A DNA stretch of 64,000 nucleotides from Vitellaria paradoxa (GCA_019916065.1 CM034243.1:62001-126000), one strand, 5' to 3'. Shown: positions 24,530 to 37,318, numbered from the stretch's first letter. Made by a program: numbers and translations. The notes: generated from the letters alone by a model not told the origin.

Positions 24530-26960
24530 CAAATTAAGTTCATAAAGAAAGGTTGCTCGAGAAGCAGAAAATACAAAAACGAAGATGTTAAAGAAAAAAA
24601 GAATTCTTTCATTGATAGAAATGGCCGCCAACCCCCTGAAGCTACAAAAATATGGAACAAAAAACATAACAAAACAGAAGAACGACCAGAGCTACACATC
24701 TTTGTCCCCTCCTTCGTGGCTATTGGCACCACCGACTTCCTTGGCGTCATGGAGGGCTTCTTTCCCAACCATAGGGTCATCTTGAGAAGTCACTTCTTAG
24801 GTCCCATGAACCTCAGCCTTGTGATTGGCATCCTGAGCAACCTCCTTCCTGATCATCATAGAGAAAGTCTCCTCGTCTTCATTATCGTCCAAAGGAAGGA
24901 ACTGGCTCCCATCCTTCGGCCATTCAAAAGCAGTGAAGAGCTCGGATTCAAAGTAATAACTGGCCTTCTTGAGGGCATCGGTCCAGCCATCACAGTAATA
25001 GGTGTTACCAGTGATAAACACCTGTTTTTGGTATTCATCACTGTAGCTTTCGTGTAAACTTTCTTTATCTCATATTGGAGTTTGGCCTCGGCTTTGGCTG
25101 CTTTGCTGGTCGCCATGTCAAACCCCCTCATCATCATCTTAAAGTTGGAGCTCAGCTGCTTATTCTACTAAATGAGCTCGTCATTCTAGGCATAGACTTC
25201 TTTAACGTTCTTCTTGGCTCTCTTGGCTCAAAGATGTTGAGTCTTAGTAATCCTTTGACATTCTGGATGTTCTTTATAAAACATTCAAAACGCTGACTAG
25301 CATATCTGAAAAACTAGGTAGCCTACAAATAGAAAAAAAGATAAAATCAGAATATGGGCAAAAGTAAGGAAAGATGATTTAATTAAAATAAAAGATTCTG
25401 ATCTACCATGAGAGAGTATTGGACTAATCAAAAGAACCAAAGATGAGCAGGCAAATTCATGATATAGTCCTAATCGGTGGGGAGCATTGTGATGTTGGCG
25501 ACCGACATAGCAATGCCTTGGTCAAAAATGGTAAAATTCCTTATGGTGATCGACCGAGTGCCGATCATAGGGTTAATGATGAAGTCCTCACCCTGGTGCT
25601 CGCAATGGGCTCATCATCAAGGTTGATCAGATGGCTGCTGCTCAGAGACCGACCCTACCCTAATTTGAGCCAATCACAGATGATTGCTCCTTTATTACCA
25701 CTCCACTTTGAGTAGCTAGGGGCAGAAGTGGGGCGGAGGCATGGGAGTCTTTTGCTTTCTACTGGTATCTTTTCTCCCTTTGTCACTTACGCCTTTCTTC
25801 ATTACGATGAGCAGATTCTGCAGGGGCATGCTGTCTGGGCTACTGAATGAGACAAAAGAAACAGTCACCGTCTGGGGAATGTCAATTAGGAAATCTTTAG
25901 AATCAACTAACTTGTTGATCTATTTTTTGTCAACGTTTAGCAAATGGCTGTGAAGCTTCGATGGGTAAGCTTGTAGCAAAACAAAAGTGGTGTTGTCCAA
26001 ACAAGGCCTTTCAACGACCTTTCTTCTTTGTATGCAAGGACTTTGGCGATCTGTCTGAACTCTACATTTCTCGGGTTCGCAAATCTCTTATTGAAGCCCC
26101 TTGCTACAAAAGGACAAGACAAGTCAGTTAGCATCCGATCAAAAGAGAAAGGAAATAAAACAAACTAAAGCAAAGATAAGTAACTACCTACGCCCCCTAT
26201 GAAGTTCTAGAAGCCGAATTGCCTATTTTTCCTTAGCAGCCATTACCAGTCCCCACTGACTAGGATGTGGTCATCTAGTAAGTTCTTACTTGAGTCAGGG
26301 AAGGTGTGCACAAGATTATCTTCTGCTCAACACTTTAGATAGTACCGGCTATTCTTCGATAGGGTGATGGCTTAATAATGGAGAATTTTTTAAGGGCCCA
26401 AATTAACCCTCAGAACCCTATTAAGTTCTATTACCCCAACCAAAATCCTATACCAATCTAGGGCCAGTTGCCCAAAGCATATCCTAACCATCGACAAAAA
26501 AAGGTAAGCAATGGGTGGAGTGGGAGAGTCACCCTACACTCTTCTATAGCCACCAAATAGCCACTGCACACACTCAAACTCCTTATTTTCAGCTACGCTA
26601 AAATCATCCTCTCTAAGTAGGGCCAATCGAAGAGAGTTAAGAATTTAGTGCCTAGCCCTAAAGGCCTCCACACCCCTTAGTTTCCTAAACGCATTCAAAA
26701 ACTTCCCCATCTCAGGAAAAACAAAACAGGATGAAAAACTTAAGGCCAACACTCACCCAATTGCTATATGATGGAGAAGATTATAGTCAGACACAAAGTT
26801 AGCTCAGACGAGGTAATGCAAAGAGAAACTTGAAGCAGAAAATGCGTAAAAACTTTAAGAGTTTGAAGACACGAAAAATCTCCATAGTTGCAGAAAGTGG
26901 GTATCTATAGAGATGGAAAACGGAGAGGTGAAATGCTAGGAGGTGACACGTGATATTTAT
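24530..26960 (-). pseudogene. Antisense ORF region of the Tat element (broken)
   Basis: Between pol and the 3' LTR, the better protein-like reading is on the minus strand. From 5' to 3' it shows KEFECVQWLFGGYRRV (about 26590-26540), a LALDWYRILVGVIEL stretch (about 26460), RGFNKRFANPRNVEFRQIAK (about 26100), a basic/acidic helical part with KAAKAEAKLQYEIKKVYTK (about 25100), and WTDALKKASYYFESELFTAF-like sequence (about 24980) followed by an acidic stretch. Several stops and frame changes break it. Tat-lineage elements are known to carry additional, sometimes antisense, ORFs here; the function is unknown. The plus-strand frame at 24521-25057 is most likely a shadow of it. Confidence 0.55.
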
Positions 26961-27243
26961 AGTGAAAAAATGTTTATTATGCCCCATACAATACGCTTTT
27001 AAGGCTGGGGCTCGTGTCAGCAACTATTGGACCGGCCCATTAATGGCCCGCTAACACTCTCAACTACCATATTCCCTAGTGTACATGGCTTACATTGATA
27101 ACATCTATATACGTACATTGTCAAACATATAGAGCATGCCAATCAAGGTGTGTGTTGCCCGAGCATTGGCATATACACTCAGAACATTATTTCAAGCTCT
27201 TATACATGTGTCGAACATACCACACGCACAAAAGTTGGGGGGA

Positions 27244-27788
27244 TAGTGGAGGGGGTGCTTAGACACGTGGCTCAAATCCACGGGAGGATATTTGGTAGCC
27301 ATCTAAGCAACCACCCATCCCACGTCTAATAAAGGCACAGGTAGTACCCCTCCCCCACTACGCATTACGGTGCTGGCTTAGTCTGCTCTACGATATATCA
27401 TGGCCCTGATTCAGCCTGCCCCACTACCCATGATACCCAGATCATGGTTTATGCTTTCCTTTATGGGAGGACCACGCATGTCTAAAAAGCTATAAGTGAG
27501 AGACAAACAGAAGAGAAAGGTAAGCATTATTCACCATACTAAAACTCTACCAAAATTGCTCTCAACCTTTTCTTTTTTGTACACTATCTAACTTAGCCGT
27601 TAGAGGGACATTCGGTCGAACACTACTCAGCCGATAGTTTTTATTTCAAGATTCAAACAAAAAGTCAAGGAGTTGAGAGATTCAAAGCGTTCTTGTGGAC
27701 CAAGCAACTGTCCAACCTCATCACCAGCATCTTTCCTATTGGTCTAACATGTCATCAAAAGGAATTTATTGAATTTTTGACACTCCAA
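27244..27788 (+). repeat. 3' LTR of the Tat element
   Basis: Begins after the polypurine tract and ends GACACTCCA. It contains the CTAACTTAGCCGTTAGAGGGACATT and CGGTCGAACA stretch near 27590-27620, a pattern typical of Tat/Retand-type LTR R-U5 regions. The last ~106 bp match 17229-17334. Confidence 0.75.
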
Positions 27789-28870
27789 GTTATATAGTCT
27801 TTTTGAACCAAATTACTAAATAAATCAAAAATAATTCGGGTTTCACTTATTTAAATCAAATTATATACTTTAAACTTTTATTTTATTTTATTGTGTTTTA
27901 GTTGTTAATAACTATCCCTTCTATTAATTTTTTTTAAAGCCCTTTCAATAATTTATTGGTAATTACACAGACTTCTATTAAATATTTTAAAATTACAGAA
28001 ACATCCCTTAGCCATTTAAATTATAACTACCTTCCTTAACTGTTGCAAAATAAAAACTACCTTAAAATATATATTTTTTTTCATGTAAACAATATATATT
28101 TTTCGTAAGAATTGAAGTACAATATCACGATTTCACCAATCATTTTTTCATTTTAGTTTAGAATAATAATAGTTAATGCTTATAGATTTATCAAAAACAT
28201 AAACTGATTCAAATTATCATGGCTTAGATCTTTTTTATTATTTGTAAATAATTCAAAATAAATTTATGTTATATAATCCTAACCAACTAAATTACTAACT
28301 AAATCAAAATTTCGAGTTTCACTTATTGAAACAAAAAAATCAAAATCAAATTATATATTTTAAACTTATGTTTAGTGCATGTTTTTTAATGGCTTAGTTT
28401 CACTCAAATTCAAAACTATTTTAATTATTTTAATTCGTAATAAAATATTACTTTGATGAAATAATTGATTATTGAACTATTATTTTACAAGTAATAGTCT
28501 AGTTAGCAATATTTTTTTTTTAATCAATCATCTGAGATAGCGTTCCAGCATGAGAAGGGGAAGGCTGACATGGCATTGCTATGTCAGGATAGTCTAGATG
28601 CATTCATAATATTTTAATTCAAAAAAATATGAATATCTAAACATTAAATATTATTCCATGTCATCGGGCTATCATTCTTGTGCCCCGAAAAAACAAATAT
28701 CCTTCCAGCATTGGAAAAAGGGAGAATTTATTGTATTATAAATTAAAAGCATCTCAACCATACACCATTTTTGCTGCAACAAAAAATTTCCACCTGAAAA
28801 AGACATCCAAATTTACACTTGGAGCACAAATTCAGTCTCAGGATCGGAGTAATTCAGCAATCTTCTATTC
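27789..28870. other. Intergenic, AT-rich; local direct repeat
   Basis: About 27800-27870 and 28285-28375 share AAATTACTAA-TAAATCAAAA and TTTCACTTATT...AAATCAAATTATATA.TTTAAACTT, so they are a diverged duplication. Around 28550-28650 there is miniature-element-like sequence with GCTATGTCA and ATTTTAATTCAAAAAAATATGAAT that partly resembles 15985-16035. No gene seen. Confidence 0.45.
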
Positions 28871-31800
28871 TTATGTGTGATGTTCGCTTTTTTCATCATA
28901 GCTTTCATCAAGAGAAGTGCACAATCCAAGAACATCCAATCTTGGTGTCTTTGGGACTTGTTTGCCATCATCATCATCATCATCTCCTTCATCTACATCT
29001 AAATCCTCTTCTGGTATTGGTGGTGGAGAGGAGAAGTCCAAGCACAATCCCCTTATTGGATATTCATAGGAAGCGGAGAGATCTTGGGAGGTGAGTTGGT
29101 GATACTCCACAAGCTGGTGCAGGCATTGGTTCTCCCTGGTTAAATTTGCATTCTCATTTGCTAATCTTGATTTTTCAGCAAGCAGTGCCTCCAGTTGAAG
29201 CCTCACCTGCCAAACATGAAGAAATTTCCCTAGGCTTTAAGGACTTGAGAGGGAAAAACAAAACAAGGGAAATAAGGCTCCATTTGGATAATCAGGGATT
29301 TCAAAGCAATGGATTTGATATTAAATTGTATTAAAATTAAAAAAAAAAGTGGTTAATTTACGTTATGACATATAGAAGTCTTCTAATATAATTACTACCA
29401 TGACTTCAACGAAAATACTGCTAATAGTTGAGCCACATTATTTATGAAAATTTTGAAATAGCTACATTTTTATGGTGATTATCCAAATCCACGATGAAAT
29501 TCCTAAACTACCGAAACTATATTTGGACAATTTCTTCTTAAATAGTTACAAATGCAACGCAAATGAGTACCAGATCATCTTCCTCAGGTCTAATCCCCTC
29601 GGAAAATCCATCGCGAAGCCTCCTGTTCTCCTCCTCAAGAAGAACACACCGTTCTTGCATAAAACACAAATCTGATTTGATCGATTTCAGTTCTCGTGCA
29701 AGTGAGGCTGCTTTCGTGGCCATGGAAATTGCAAGCTGCAAAATAAAAATAAAAATAAAAAAAGACGAACAAAACAATGCCAATTAAATTAACACACAAA
29801 CTCACTAATAGCTAGCAATTGACATCAATCAGAACAACAGTGCTACGTACATTTTTGGCCTTCTTGAAATTCCCCTCTTCTTTTGGGCTTTTCTCATCCT
29901 GCTTGTGTGAATCATCATCTCCCTGTTCGCCAAACTTCCGCTTCAATCTGTTGTTCTTGGCTTCATCATCACTCTCTTCTTGTTTCGCGCCTCCTCCTCG
30001 GGTTCTTCCTTCTTGCTTTTTGCCTTCTCTACTGCTGTGTGTATATTTCAGTCAACGTTGGAGGCCTTGCGAGATCTCTTGCTCCCTGAAAGATACATAG
30101 GTTGAGTAATTGTAATTGGGTTTTAAGTTTTGGTTGTAGAATAAATGAGACTTGAAATATAATTGAAAATGTAAGGGGACAAATTCACAATACAAAGGTA
30201 TTGCCTGAAATAGGAGTAGTTGAGTAATTGGGTTTTAAGTTTTGGTTGTGGAATAAGTAAGACTTGAAAGATAATTGAAATTGCAAGGGGCAAATTCACC
30301 ATACGAAGATATTGTTCGTTTCTAGGAGCATTGTCCATACATTGTCTAGAGAGTGGGCCCGCATATGGACTTATTTATGGGGTTCGAGGGAAAGGTGGGC
30401 ACTCCACTTGAAATAAATTCGAGAGGGAGTGTACATGCAGCCTTCGGGTTGGTCGAGTGGAGTTCGGGAGCGACTGATAGATTCGGTTCTTAAAGTTTTG
30501 AGTTCAAATCTCCCTTCAGTGGGACAGTCTTCTATTTATTGTGGCGGGTTTTTAATAGCTCCCTCGCTCAAGCCGATCAACCAAGATTTGTTTAGGCTGG
30601 TTTACTCTTCGTGACCCTTTACCGGCTAAAATCATAGAGCGTGTCTCACTCTGAGCACACCCTTTATAGAAAAACGACTGCGAACTCTACCAAGAAAGAG
30701 AGCGTACATGCACTACCAAAGAAGTGAACCCAACTGCTGATTATTGTACAGACGTTACTCCCAAAGCGGAAACAAAACCACATATTTGTGGCGACTCCAT
30801 TGAAATTTTTCTTTTGATTTTTTTTATTATTATAGCATTTTTGTACGGTTGTACGTAATTTCATTACCCCATAGCGTTGCACATATATAAGTATTCATTG
30901 CCAAAACTATCAAAATTACCAACTTTGTTAAAATAATTTTAATGTTTTAAAATTATTCTGACAAATATTATAAAAATTGTCACTTTCTCTTGAGACAGTA
31001 TAAAAATTTAGGGTTCGATTGATATTCTAACAAATAAAATAAAATAAAATAAATCTTTAACAATTTCTATAAATCACTCAAATTTTCTATTATACATTTA
31101 CACATTTTCACCATTACTAATTTTAAAAAATTTTATTATTTTGTTAAAAAACTAAAAAATTTGGAAAGAAGTTAATCGAATGCGTAAATTTTTTTTGACA
31201 ATCATATTCTTCGAGTTAAAAACTTTTAAACGAGTATCATTGTCGTTATTTTATATAAATTTTATTAAATCCGTGAGAACGGATTTAAAAAACTATTTCT
31301 ACAGTTTTGGCAACGTACATTTTCAAAGCAGAACATTAAGTATTGATTTTTTGAATCCGTAGAAACGGTTTTAGGGTTTGTTACTATTCATCTCAAAAAA
31401 TATGGTATAAAAAAACATCAACAAAATTAACCCAAAACTATATTTTTACCTCAATTTATCTAGTTTTTTACTATTCCAACCGCTACCTTAGTTCCAGTAA
31501 CTAAGGAGTTTGGTTCCACCCGTGAAGGATTTTCTCCCCCCTACAGAAAACATTTTAGATGAATAGTTTCTATGTAGTTTGACGATTTTACGCATGCATT
31601 TTTCATTAGTAAAACTGAGAATTCAGCCAGTTTACAAACTACATTAGCTCAGCTGCACTTCAACAGTAACAAAAATCAGCAATCAGAAAGTTGCAATCTA
31701 TAATCAGAAGTCCAACAAGGACCCTTTTCTAAGGAGAAATTTGGAAACCCTAAATTAGTTTACCTGAAGAGCGTTGTCCAGATTATGAGAGAGCTGGGAC

Positions 31801-32287
31801 AGAGAATGAGAAACAGAGTCAAACCCTCTAAGCAGAAGCAACGAATCCTCCTTCATCCGCCTCGCCCCGTCACATTCTCCTGAATTCTACAAACAAATTT
31901 CAACAGAACCCCTCACTCTCCCATCTTCAAATACCACAAAGAAAATAACAAAAATAAATAATTAAATAAATAAATCGATACAAAAAACGGAGACCGCCCA
32001 CTCACTTACCAGTTGTTGGGGAGGGAACGAGGGATCAGAGGGCATGCGATTCTCGAGAAGAGTGTCGATCCGCGTTCGCAGAGCGCTCCAGAAGCGATTA
32101 TCCGACGAAGGGCTGAACAGCATCGGAGATGAGCTCCTGCACCTCGTCGATTCCTGTTATCGGAAAATTTGGAGAATCAAGTCAAATGAAAATTCAATGC
32201 CTGAATTGAACTTTTCTGAAATGAAATTTCTCAAAACATTACGCTGTGGAGGTTGTCGGGAGTCGACGATTCTACTGAAGCTGCCAT
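28871..32287 (-). CDS. Coiled-coil protein of unknown function, six exons, exon 4 out of frame
   Basis: Exons on the minus strand: 32287-32243, 32153-32010, 31886-31764, 30085-29851, 29735-29571 and 29206-28871. All five introns are GT-AG and all junctions are phase 0, predicting about 348 aa if exon 4 were in frame. The N-terminal part has [20 protein letters not shown]; exon 3 has [12 protein letters not shown]; exon 4 is rich in Lys and Glu; exons 5-6 carry a coiled coil ([35 protein letters not shown]) and an acidic Asp run before the C-terminus. Exon 4 is 235 nt (3n+1): its first frame hits TAG at 30031-30029, and the rest is open only in the +1 frame. I see the pattern of a conserved plant protein but cannot name it. 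Either a real frameshift, a missed exon or an assembly error explains exon 4. Confidence 0.72.
30102..30315. repeat. Tandem duplication of ~100-115 bp in intron 3
   Basis: GTTGAGTAATTG...GGGTTTTAAGTTTTGGTTGT through CAAATTCAC occurs at about 30102-30200 and again at about 30219-30310 with few differences. It sits just upstream (in gene sense) of exon 4's acceptor. Confidence 0.75.
30426..30712 (+). mobile_element. tRNA-derived SINE with target duplication, in intron 3
   Basis: GGAGTGTACATGCA (30426-30439) and AGAGCGTACATGCA (30699-30712) form the target duplication. Between them a tRNA-like head has GGTTGGTCGAGTGGAG (A-box) and GAGTTCAAATCTCCC (B-box at about 30510). The body is GC-richer than the intron. 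Its direction is opposite to that of the host gene. Confidence 0.8.
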
Positions 32288-34062
32288 TACGGCTTTGGAG
32301 AAAGAAAAGTTAGAGAGAGAGAGAGAGAGGACGGGAGGGATAACGGCTAGTTTTAGGGAGCTTTCTCTGTTTTAAATAGATACGCCGGAGGCCAACGTTC
32401 TGATTTCATCTCAAATCAAGTGGGACTTTCTTTTAATAGTTTCATACTTTTATTGATGTGTTATTTATTTATTATTTGGTATCCAACGCCCCCTATTTTT
32501 AGATTTGGGGGACCCACAAAATTCCGACCCAATCACTTTATGTTATTATTATTGTTATTGCGTTATTATTTTATTATTATTATTTGTCTTATTTTGGTTC
32601 AAATATTTGAAGGAATAAGAAAAAACTTATTTTGAAATTGTACTTTTAAATAAAAAATTTGAATATCATCTTTTTAGTTTTAAAATAAACAGGTAACACT
32701 CTTAATAATATAGTTAAATAATAAGAATAAATTAATTTTATTCAAAAAATACTAAAATTTTATCTAATAAAATATTATTTTTAAAATTATTACTCTGAAT
32801 AGTATTTGTATTTTAAATAAACACAAAAAAAAATCTTATCTCACAAGATTTTACGTTTATTTAAAATATTAAAATTTTATCTCTAAAAAATTATATTTTA
32901 AGAAATTTATTTAATAAGTATATAAATTTAGAGACTATATGGTTTATCAAAAAAAAAAAAATTAAAAAATAAACTTTTACCGAATTTCTATAACTTTCTT
33001 CAATTTTTTACCAAATACTTTATGAAATTTTTTCAATTTTTTCTAACTTTTTTAAATTTGTCTATTTTTTTTTTCAAACTTTTACGATTTATTAAGCACC
33101 TAATACGTACAAAATTGTTCAAAATTTTTTTTATTTTTATTTATTTTTTTTTTCACCTTGATTAAAACACTAATTTTATGTCCTGTGTTTGTCATGGACT
33201 GGTTAATCTGGAACAAGTCGGGCAATGTTAAAATTTTGGTGTTTTAATTAAATTTAAATATTTACAGGATGGGTTTTAAATAAATAAAAATTATTATTGG
33301 ATAAAATTTTGATAATTATTCATAACATTTCATTCTCCAGACCAAAAAATATATATATATATATATACGCATATTATCAAATTTTTTCTATTTTTAAGTA
33401 AAGTAATGCCATATAGAAATTAAATCATTTGAATTTATGAATCTTAAACGTTTTAGTTGTAGTGTAAAAAGTCACCTATTAGGGTGTGGCTATGTACACT
33501 ATATAAATAACTTCTTACACTCTGTTTTATTTTTTTTAATTAAAATGGTAAAAACACTTTTTAAGTTAATTATTTTTATTATAATTTGAAATGATATAAT
33601 TATCCCTTATAAAAAAATTATAAATTTCGATAAACATCCTTAGACAGTTTGGTACAAGAGAATAAAAAATTATTTTAAAGAGTAAAAATAAATTTTATTT
33701 ATATTTTTAAAAACATATAAAAATGTATTTTATGTTATCTTGTTTTCTATCTTTGTCAAATAAAAAAATTAATTTCTTCAGTTTTCTCATTTATAAATTT
33801 CTATCATTTTAATTTTTGCTATCACCCTCAAATCATTTACTGTAATTTTATATAAATCTTTCAAAAACAATACCAACATAAAAAATTTAATGTACTAAAA
33901 AAATAATTTTTAAGAAAAAAGTTAGATTTATTAAATAAATTATAGATATTTTTTTACTAAAAATTTAATTTGAATACTTTATAATGGGAAATATTTTTTT
34001 TTGGTAGTTAATGGGAAATATTTATTCTTAAAATAATCTAGAATTGAAAATTTTTATTATTG
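32288..34062. other. Upstream region of the coiled-coil gene and AT-rich DNA
   Basis: A (GA)n run at about 32310-32330, which is CT-rich in the gene's sense, is probably in the leader of the minus-strand gene. Beyond about 32420 the DNA is extremely AT-rich with no supported gene. An (AT)n microsatellite lies near 33348-33367. Confidence 0.5.
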
Positions 34063-34210
34063 CAAGTTCACTTTTTTTTTTTTTTGAAAGGTAAAATTTT
34101 TTTTTTCTTTTCTTTTATAAGGGGAGAGGGGAAGACTCGAACTCGAGTCATAAGCGGGTAAGAGAGGCTCTTAATAACTTGAGCTATAGGCCACGCTCAA
34201 CAAGTTCACT
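34063..34210 (-). mobile_element. Short tRNA-derived SINE with 10-bp target duplication
   Basis: CAAGTTCACT occurs at 34063-34072 and 34201-34210. On the minus strand the insert begins with a tRNA-like head, GTGGCCTATAGCTCAAGTTA (A-box) and GAGTTCGAGTCTTCCCC (B-box). It ends in an A-rich tail, which reads as T-runs at 34072-34110 on the plus strand. It is only about 128 bp, little more than the tRNA-related part. Confidence 0.8.
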
Positions 34211-36400
34211 AATATATCATAAGTAATTTTTTTTTAAATTAAAGTAGCAATTGGCCACCCACTTCTAAATTATATATATATATATAGACAAAATATTTTG
34301 AGAAATTGTTTTCTCTATATTTGTTTTAGAAAATTATTTTTATTATAAAATAAAAATATTTATAGCACTACAAATATATCTTGGATTAGATTTTTATATA
34401 AAAATATTTATGTTATTATAATTATGCAAAACATACAATAAAAAAGTAATTTTATAATTTTAACTGAGAAATAAATAATATATTACAAAAAATTAATAAA
34501 GTACAAGTACGTTCACTCTATCAATTAACATAATCTCTAAATTCTGAATCTAATTAAAGTACTTTAATCATATGTAGTAATTTTAAAAATTTACAAAGAA
34601 TTTAACCCTAATTTCCTTTTCTATGATTAAATTTTGAGCTAAGGCTTTGTTTGAAAATTTAGTAGTTTCACAGTTTCTGATTATTTAATTTTTTATTTTT
34701 TTGAAAGTATCAAATTTAACTTTTTACATTTGAAACTTTTTTAAAATTATAAAGAGTAAAATATCTAATTAACCAAAAACTAAAAAATTAATTTTTTCTT
34801 TTTCAAACATAAAAAATAAATTTTTAGTAACTACTTAATAAACTACAAAAAAAAATAAAATAATTAATTTTTTCTTCCCAAACGGAGTACAAACCAAAAC
34901 AAATAAATAAATAATAAATAAAGATGAAGGAGGTTTGGAGTGACAAAATTTTAAAATTTGATAAAAATTATGAGTTTGTAATTTATATAATAAGATAAAA
35001 AATAAATAATTTTTAAAAATTTTTAATATTTTTTAATAATTTTTAAAATTTCAAACATAACCGGAGCAAAGGAGGCAAATTCCCATTAATCATTTGTCTA
35101 AATAAAAATCGCTGGCTTTCTCAATTCTCATTTTATCAAAAGCACTGTTCGGCAGCCTATGGTACCTATCTCTACTGTTCACTTTTCCAACCTCCAAGGC
35201 ACTTCTCTCTCTCTCTCTCTCTCCTCTTTCGAGAAGAACCACGCCGGCATTTGAAGAGCAATTAGTAGAGACATAAGAAGGGAGAACCGCACTAGGCATT
35301 GTAAACTCGTTTATTGTGTGAATATTTTTAATTAATAACATCGTTTACTCAATAAACATACTTAGGCGATTTTCATTGCCCCACAATAACAAGGATGAAA
35401 GCACTAAGTTAAAATTTTCAATTAAATTTGTGTGGATGCACTGATAATTTAAAATATTAATATTTAAAGCATATTAATTAAGCATATTTATGAATACCTT
35501 GAATGTGGTTAGTCAATATGTTTTAAATGTTAGTCTTTTAAGCTACCCAAAAAATCTAAAATATTTTAAAAAATATTACTTGATTATTTTAAATTTTTCT
35601 ATTCAATTAAATCTACAACAATTTTTCTAAACTATTCTTCATTGGATAAAAACATTCATTCTCTAATATTTGTTTATCATTTTTACAATAATAAAGTAAT
35701 ATTTTTTCAACAAAAAATAGTAAAGTGATATTTTTTAAATATTTTAAATTTATGAATTTTTTGATAGGTTAAAAGACTAACATTTAAGATATATTAACAT
35801 TTAATATGTTAGTTTATTATACTTTAATTTCCTTAATTCCCTGAATATTTAAATAATTATACTTATACCTCTCAACATTCAAAAGATACACTTATTTTTC
35901 TTATTTTAAAATGTTGTTAACATTTATTTCTTCCGTTAAATCAACCGTTTAAACTTAATAGAAAATGACAAAATAATCAAAACTTTAGGTACTTTTTCAA
36001 TTTTATCCGTTCTCTTAGATATATTCAAATTTCTTTAGAAAAAATTTCCAAAAAGATTTATTTTTATTTGTTTTTTACTTTTTTTGGAAATTTTTGTAAA
36101 ACAAATTAATAAAGATGTGAAAAAGTGAGAGATAAAATAAAAAAAAGTATCTAAAATTTTGATTATTTTTATATTTTTTATTAAATTTTACTGATTCATT
36201 TAATACAATGGGTCACTATTAATTAATAATATTTCAAAGTGAAGTAAGCAAGCATGATTTTTAAATACCCAGACATATAAGAGTAGTTACTTAATCTTTA
36301 AATGTCAAGGGATATAAGAGTAACTACTTAAATATTGGGGGAGGTAAGTATAATTTTAAAATTCAAATAAGCTTTTTTTTTTTTTTTTAATTAAAATTTG
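34211..36400. other. AT-rich intergenic DNA
   Basis: Very AT-rich. At 34935-35060 is an AT-rich miniature-element-like unit with TAAGATAAAAAATAAATAAT. A (CT)n microsatellite is at about 35205-35222; the minus-strand frame across it (35090-35341) is partly low-complexity and unsupported. No gene seen. Confidence 0.5.
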
Positions 36401-37318
36401 CTATAACTCTCATGTTTTTAACTAGTCATTCTATCCCTGTTAACAATGACGGAGGGACAGCCACCGACGCAGCTTGAGAGATGTCCCCGCATGTGAAAGA
36501 GATGAATAAACAAACCAAAAGCTATTTACTTTTCTCGGAAATCATTTAATAAAGATTGGCCGGTGATTATTTTTCTGATCGATTTTAGATGAGAATTTTA
36601 CAACCAAGAGTGTGTGTTTCCATCCATGTGATCTGAGGTGACCTGTAAGCAGCCAAATAAGGAGGGGGAGAGCGAGGAAGAAGTATTCTTGTTGGGGGAG
36701 AGATAAAAGCAATCACTTACTCGTCAAAAGAGTTTCAGAAATGAGTGTGATCATGGAGATAAAGGGAGGGAATGGAACTTATTGGCTTCTTGAGATATAC
36801 TCTCTCTTATCTCCTCAGTGAGATCCAAACAAGGGTCTGAGGGGGAAAAAAAAAAAAGAAAGAAAGTAGATCTCTCTCCCAACGACATTTTTGTAAGTCA
36901 TTCCCATTCTTACTTTCTTTGGATTTTTCTTGAAATGGGTTGTGGTTACTTTTACTTGTGCTCAATTAGAATTTTTTTTTTTTTTTGGGTAATTAACTTT
37001 CAGCTATTTATAATTCATATATGTATCTATTTAGTTTGAATTTATTGATTTCTCAATTAGAATATGCATAGCCTATCTTCTTGTATAAAAAAGATTATTT
37101 GTATTGTTACTAATGTTGGCAATAAGATAATGATACGAGAAACTTAATTACCATAAAAAAAAAAGGATATTAGGAACTCCTGTCAAGTTTAACTCTTACC
37201 TTTTGTTTTGAAACCTTTTGTATTAATTACCTCTCTTATTTCCCTCCAAGAAAAATGTATGTTCTTTGACATCGAATAGCTTATTAATATTTCTCTGTTG
37301 CACCATCACAGCTTGGAT
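36401..37318 (+). other. Former upstream region of the cyclin fragment
   Basis: About 36440-36900 has higher GC and pyrimidine-rich segments (ATACTCTCTCTTATCTCCTC), as expected of a promoter and leader. It precedes the broken cyclin exon, but no TATA box or start can be fixed. Confidence 0.35.

Larger units (their letters stand above)
17229..27788 (+). mobile_element. Ty3/gypsy Tat-lineage retrotransposon, decayed, 5' LTR truncated
   Basis: A ~106-bp segment (17229-17334) repeats at about 27680-27787. The left copy is followed by TTGGCCATCTGTGGGATTCG, the form of primer-binding site seen in Tat-type gypsy elements. The right copy ends a ~545-bp 3' LTR that starts after a polypurine tract (AAAAGTTGGGGGGA, about 27230-27243). 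The order gag, PR, RT, RNase H, second RNase H, integrase, long 3' spacer with an antisense ORF is the Tat (Ogre/Retand/RIRE2-like) layout. Every domain has stops. Only the last part of the 5' LTR survives. A piece of another gypsy element is nested around 19465-20300. Confidence 0.85.

Noticed and set aside
24521..25057. Longest plus-strand open frame (178 aa) in the Tat spacer
   Set aside because: The minus strand over the same bases reads as a better protein (helical, acidic, ordered), so this frame is most likely its shadow.
30430..30620. A functional tRNA gene
   Set aside because: A- and B-box-like stretches are present, but no cloverleaf with acceptor stem closes, and target duplications show a SINE. 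The same holds for 5208-5386, 16092-16302 and 34073-34200.
35090..35341. Minus-strand frame with a Glu/Arg repeat
   Set aside because: Partly encoded by a (CT)n microsatellite; no splice partners or domain.
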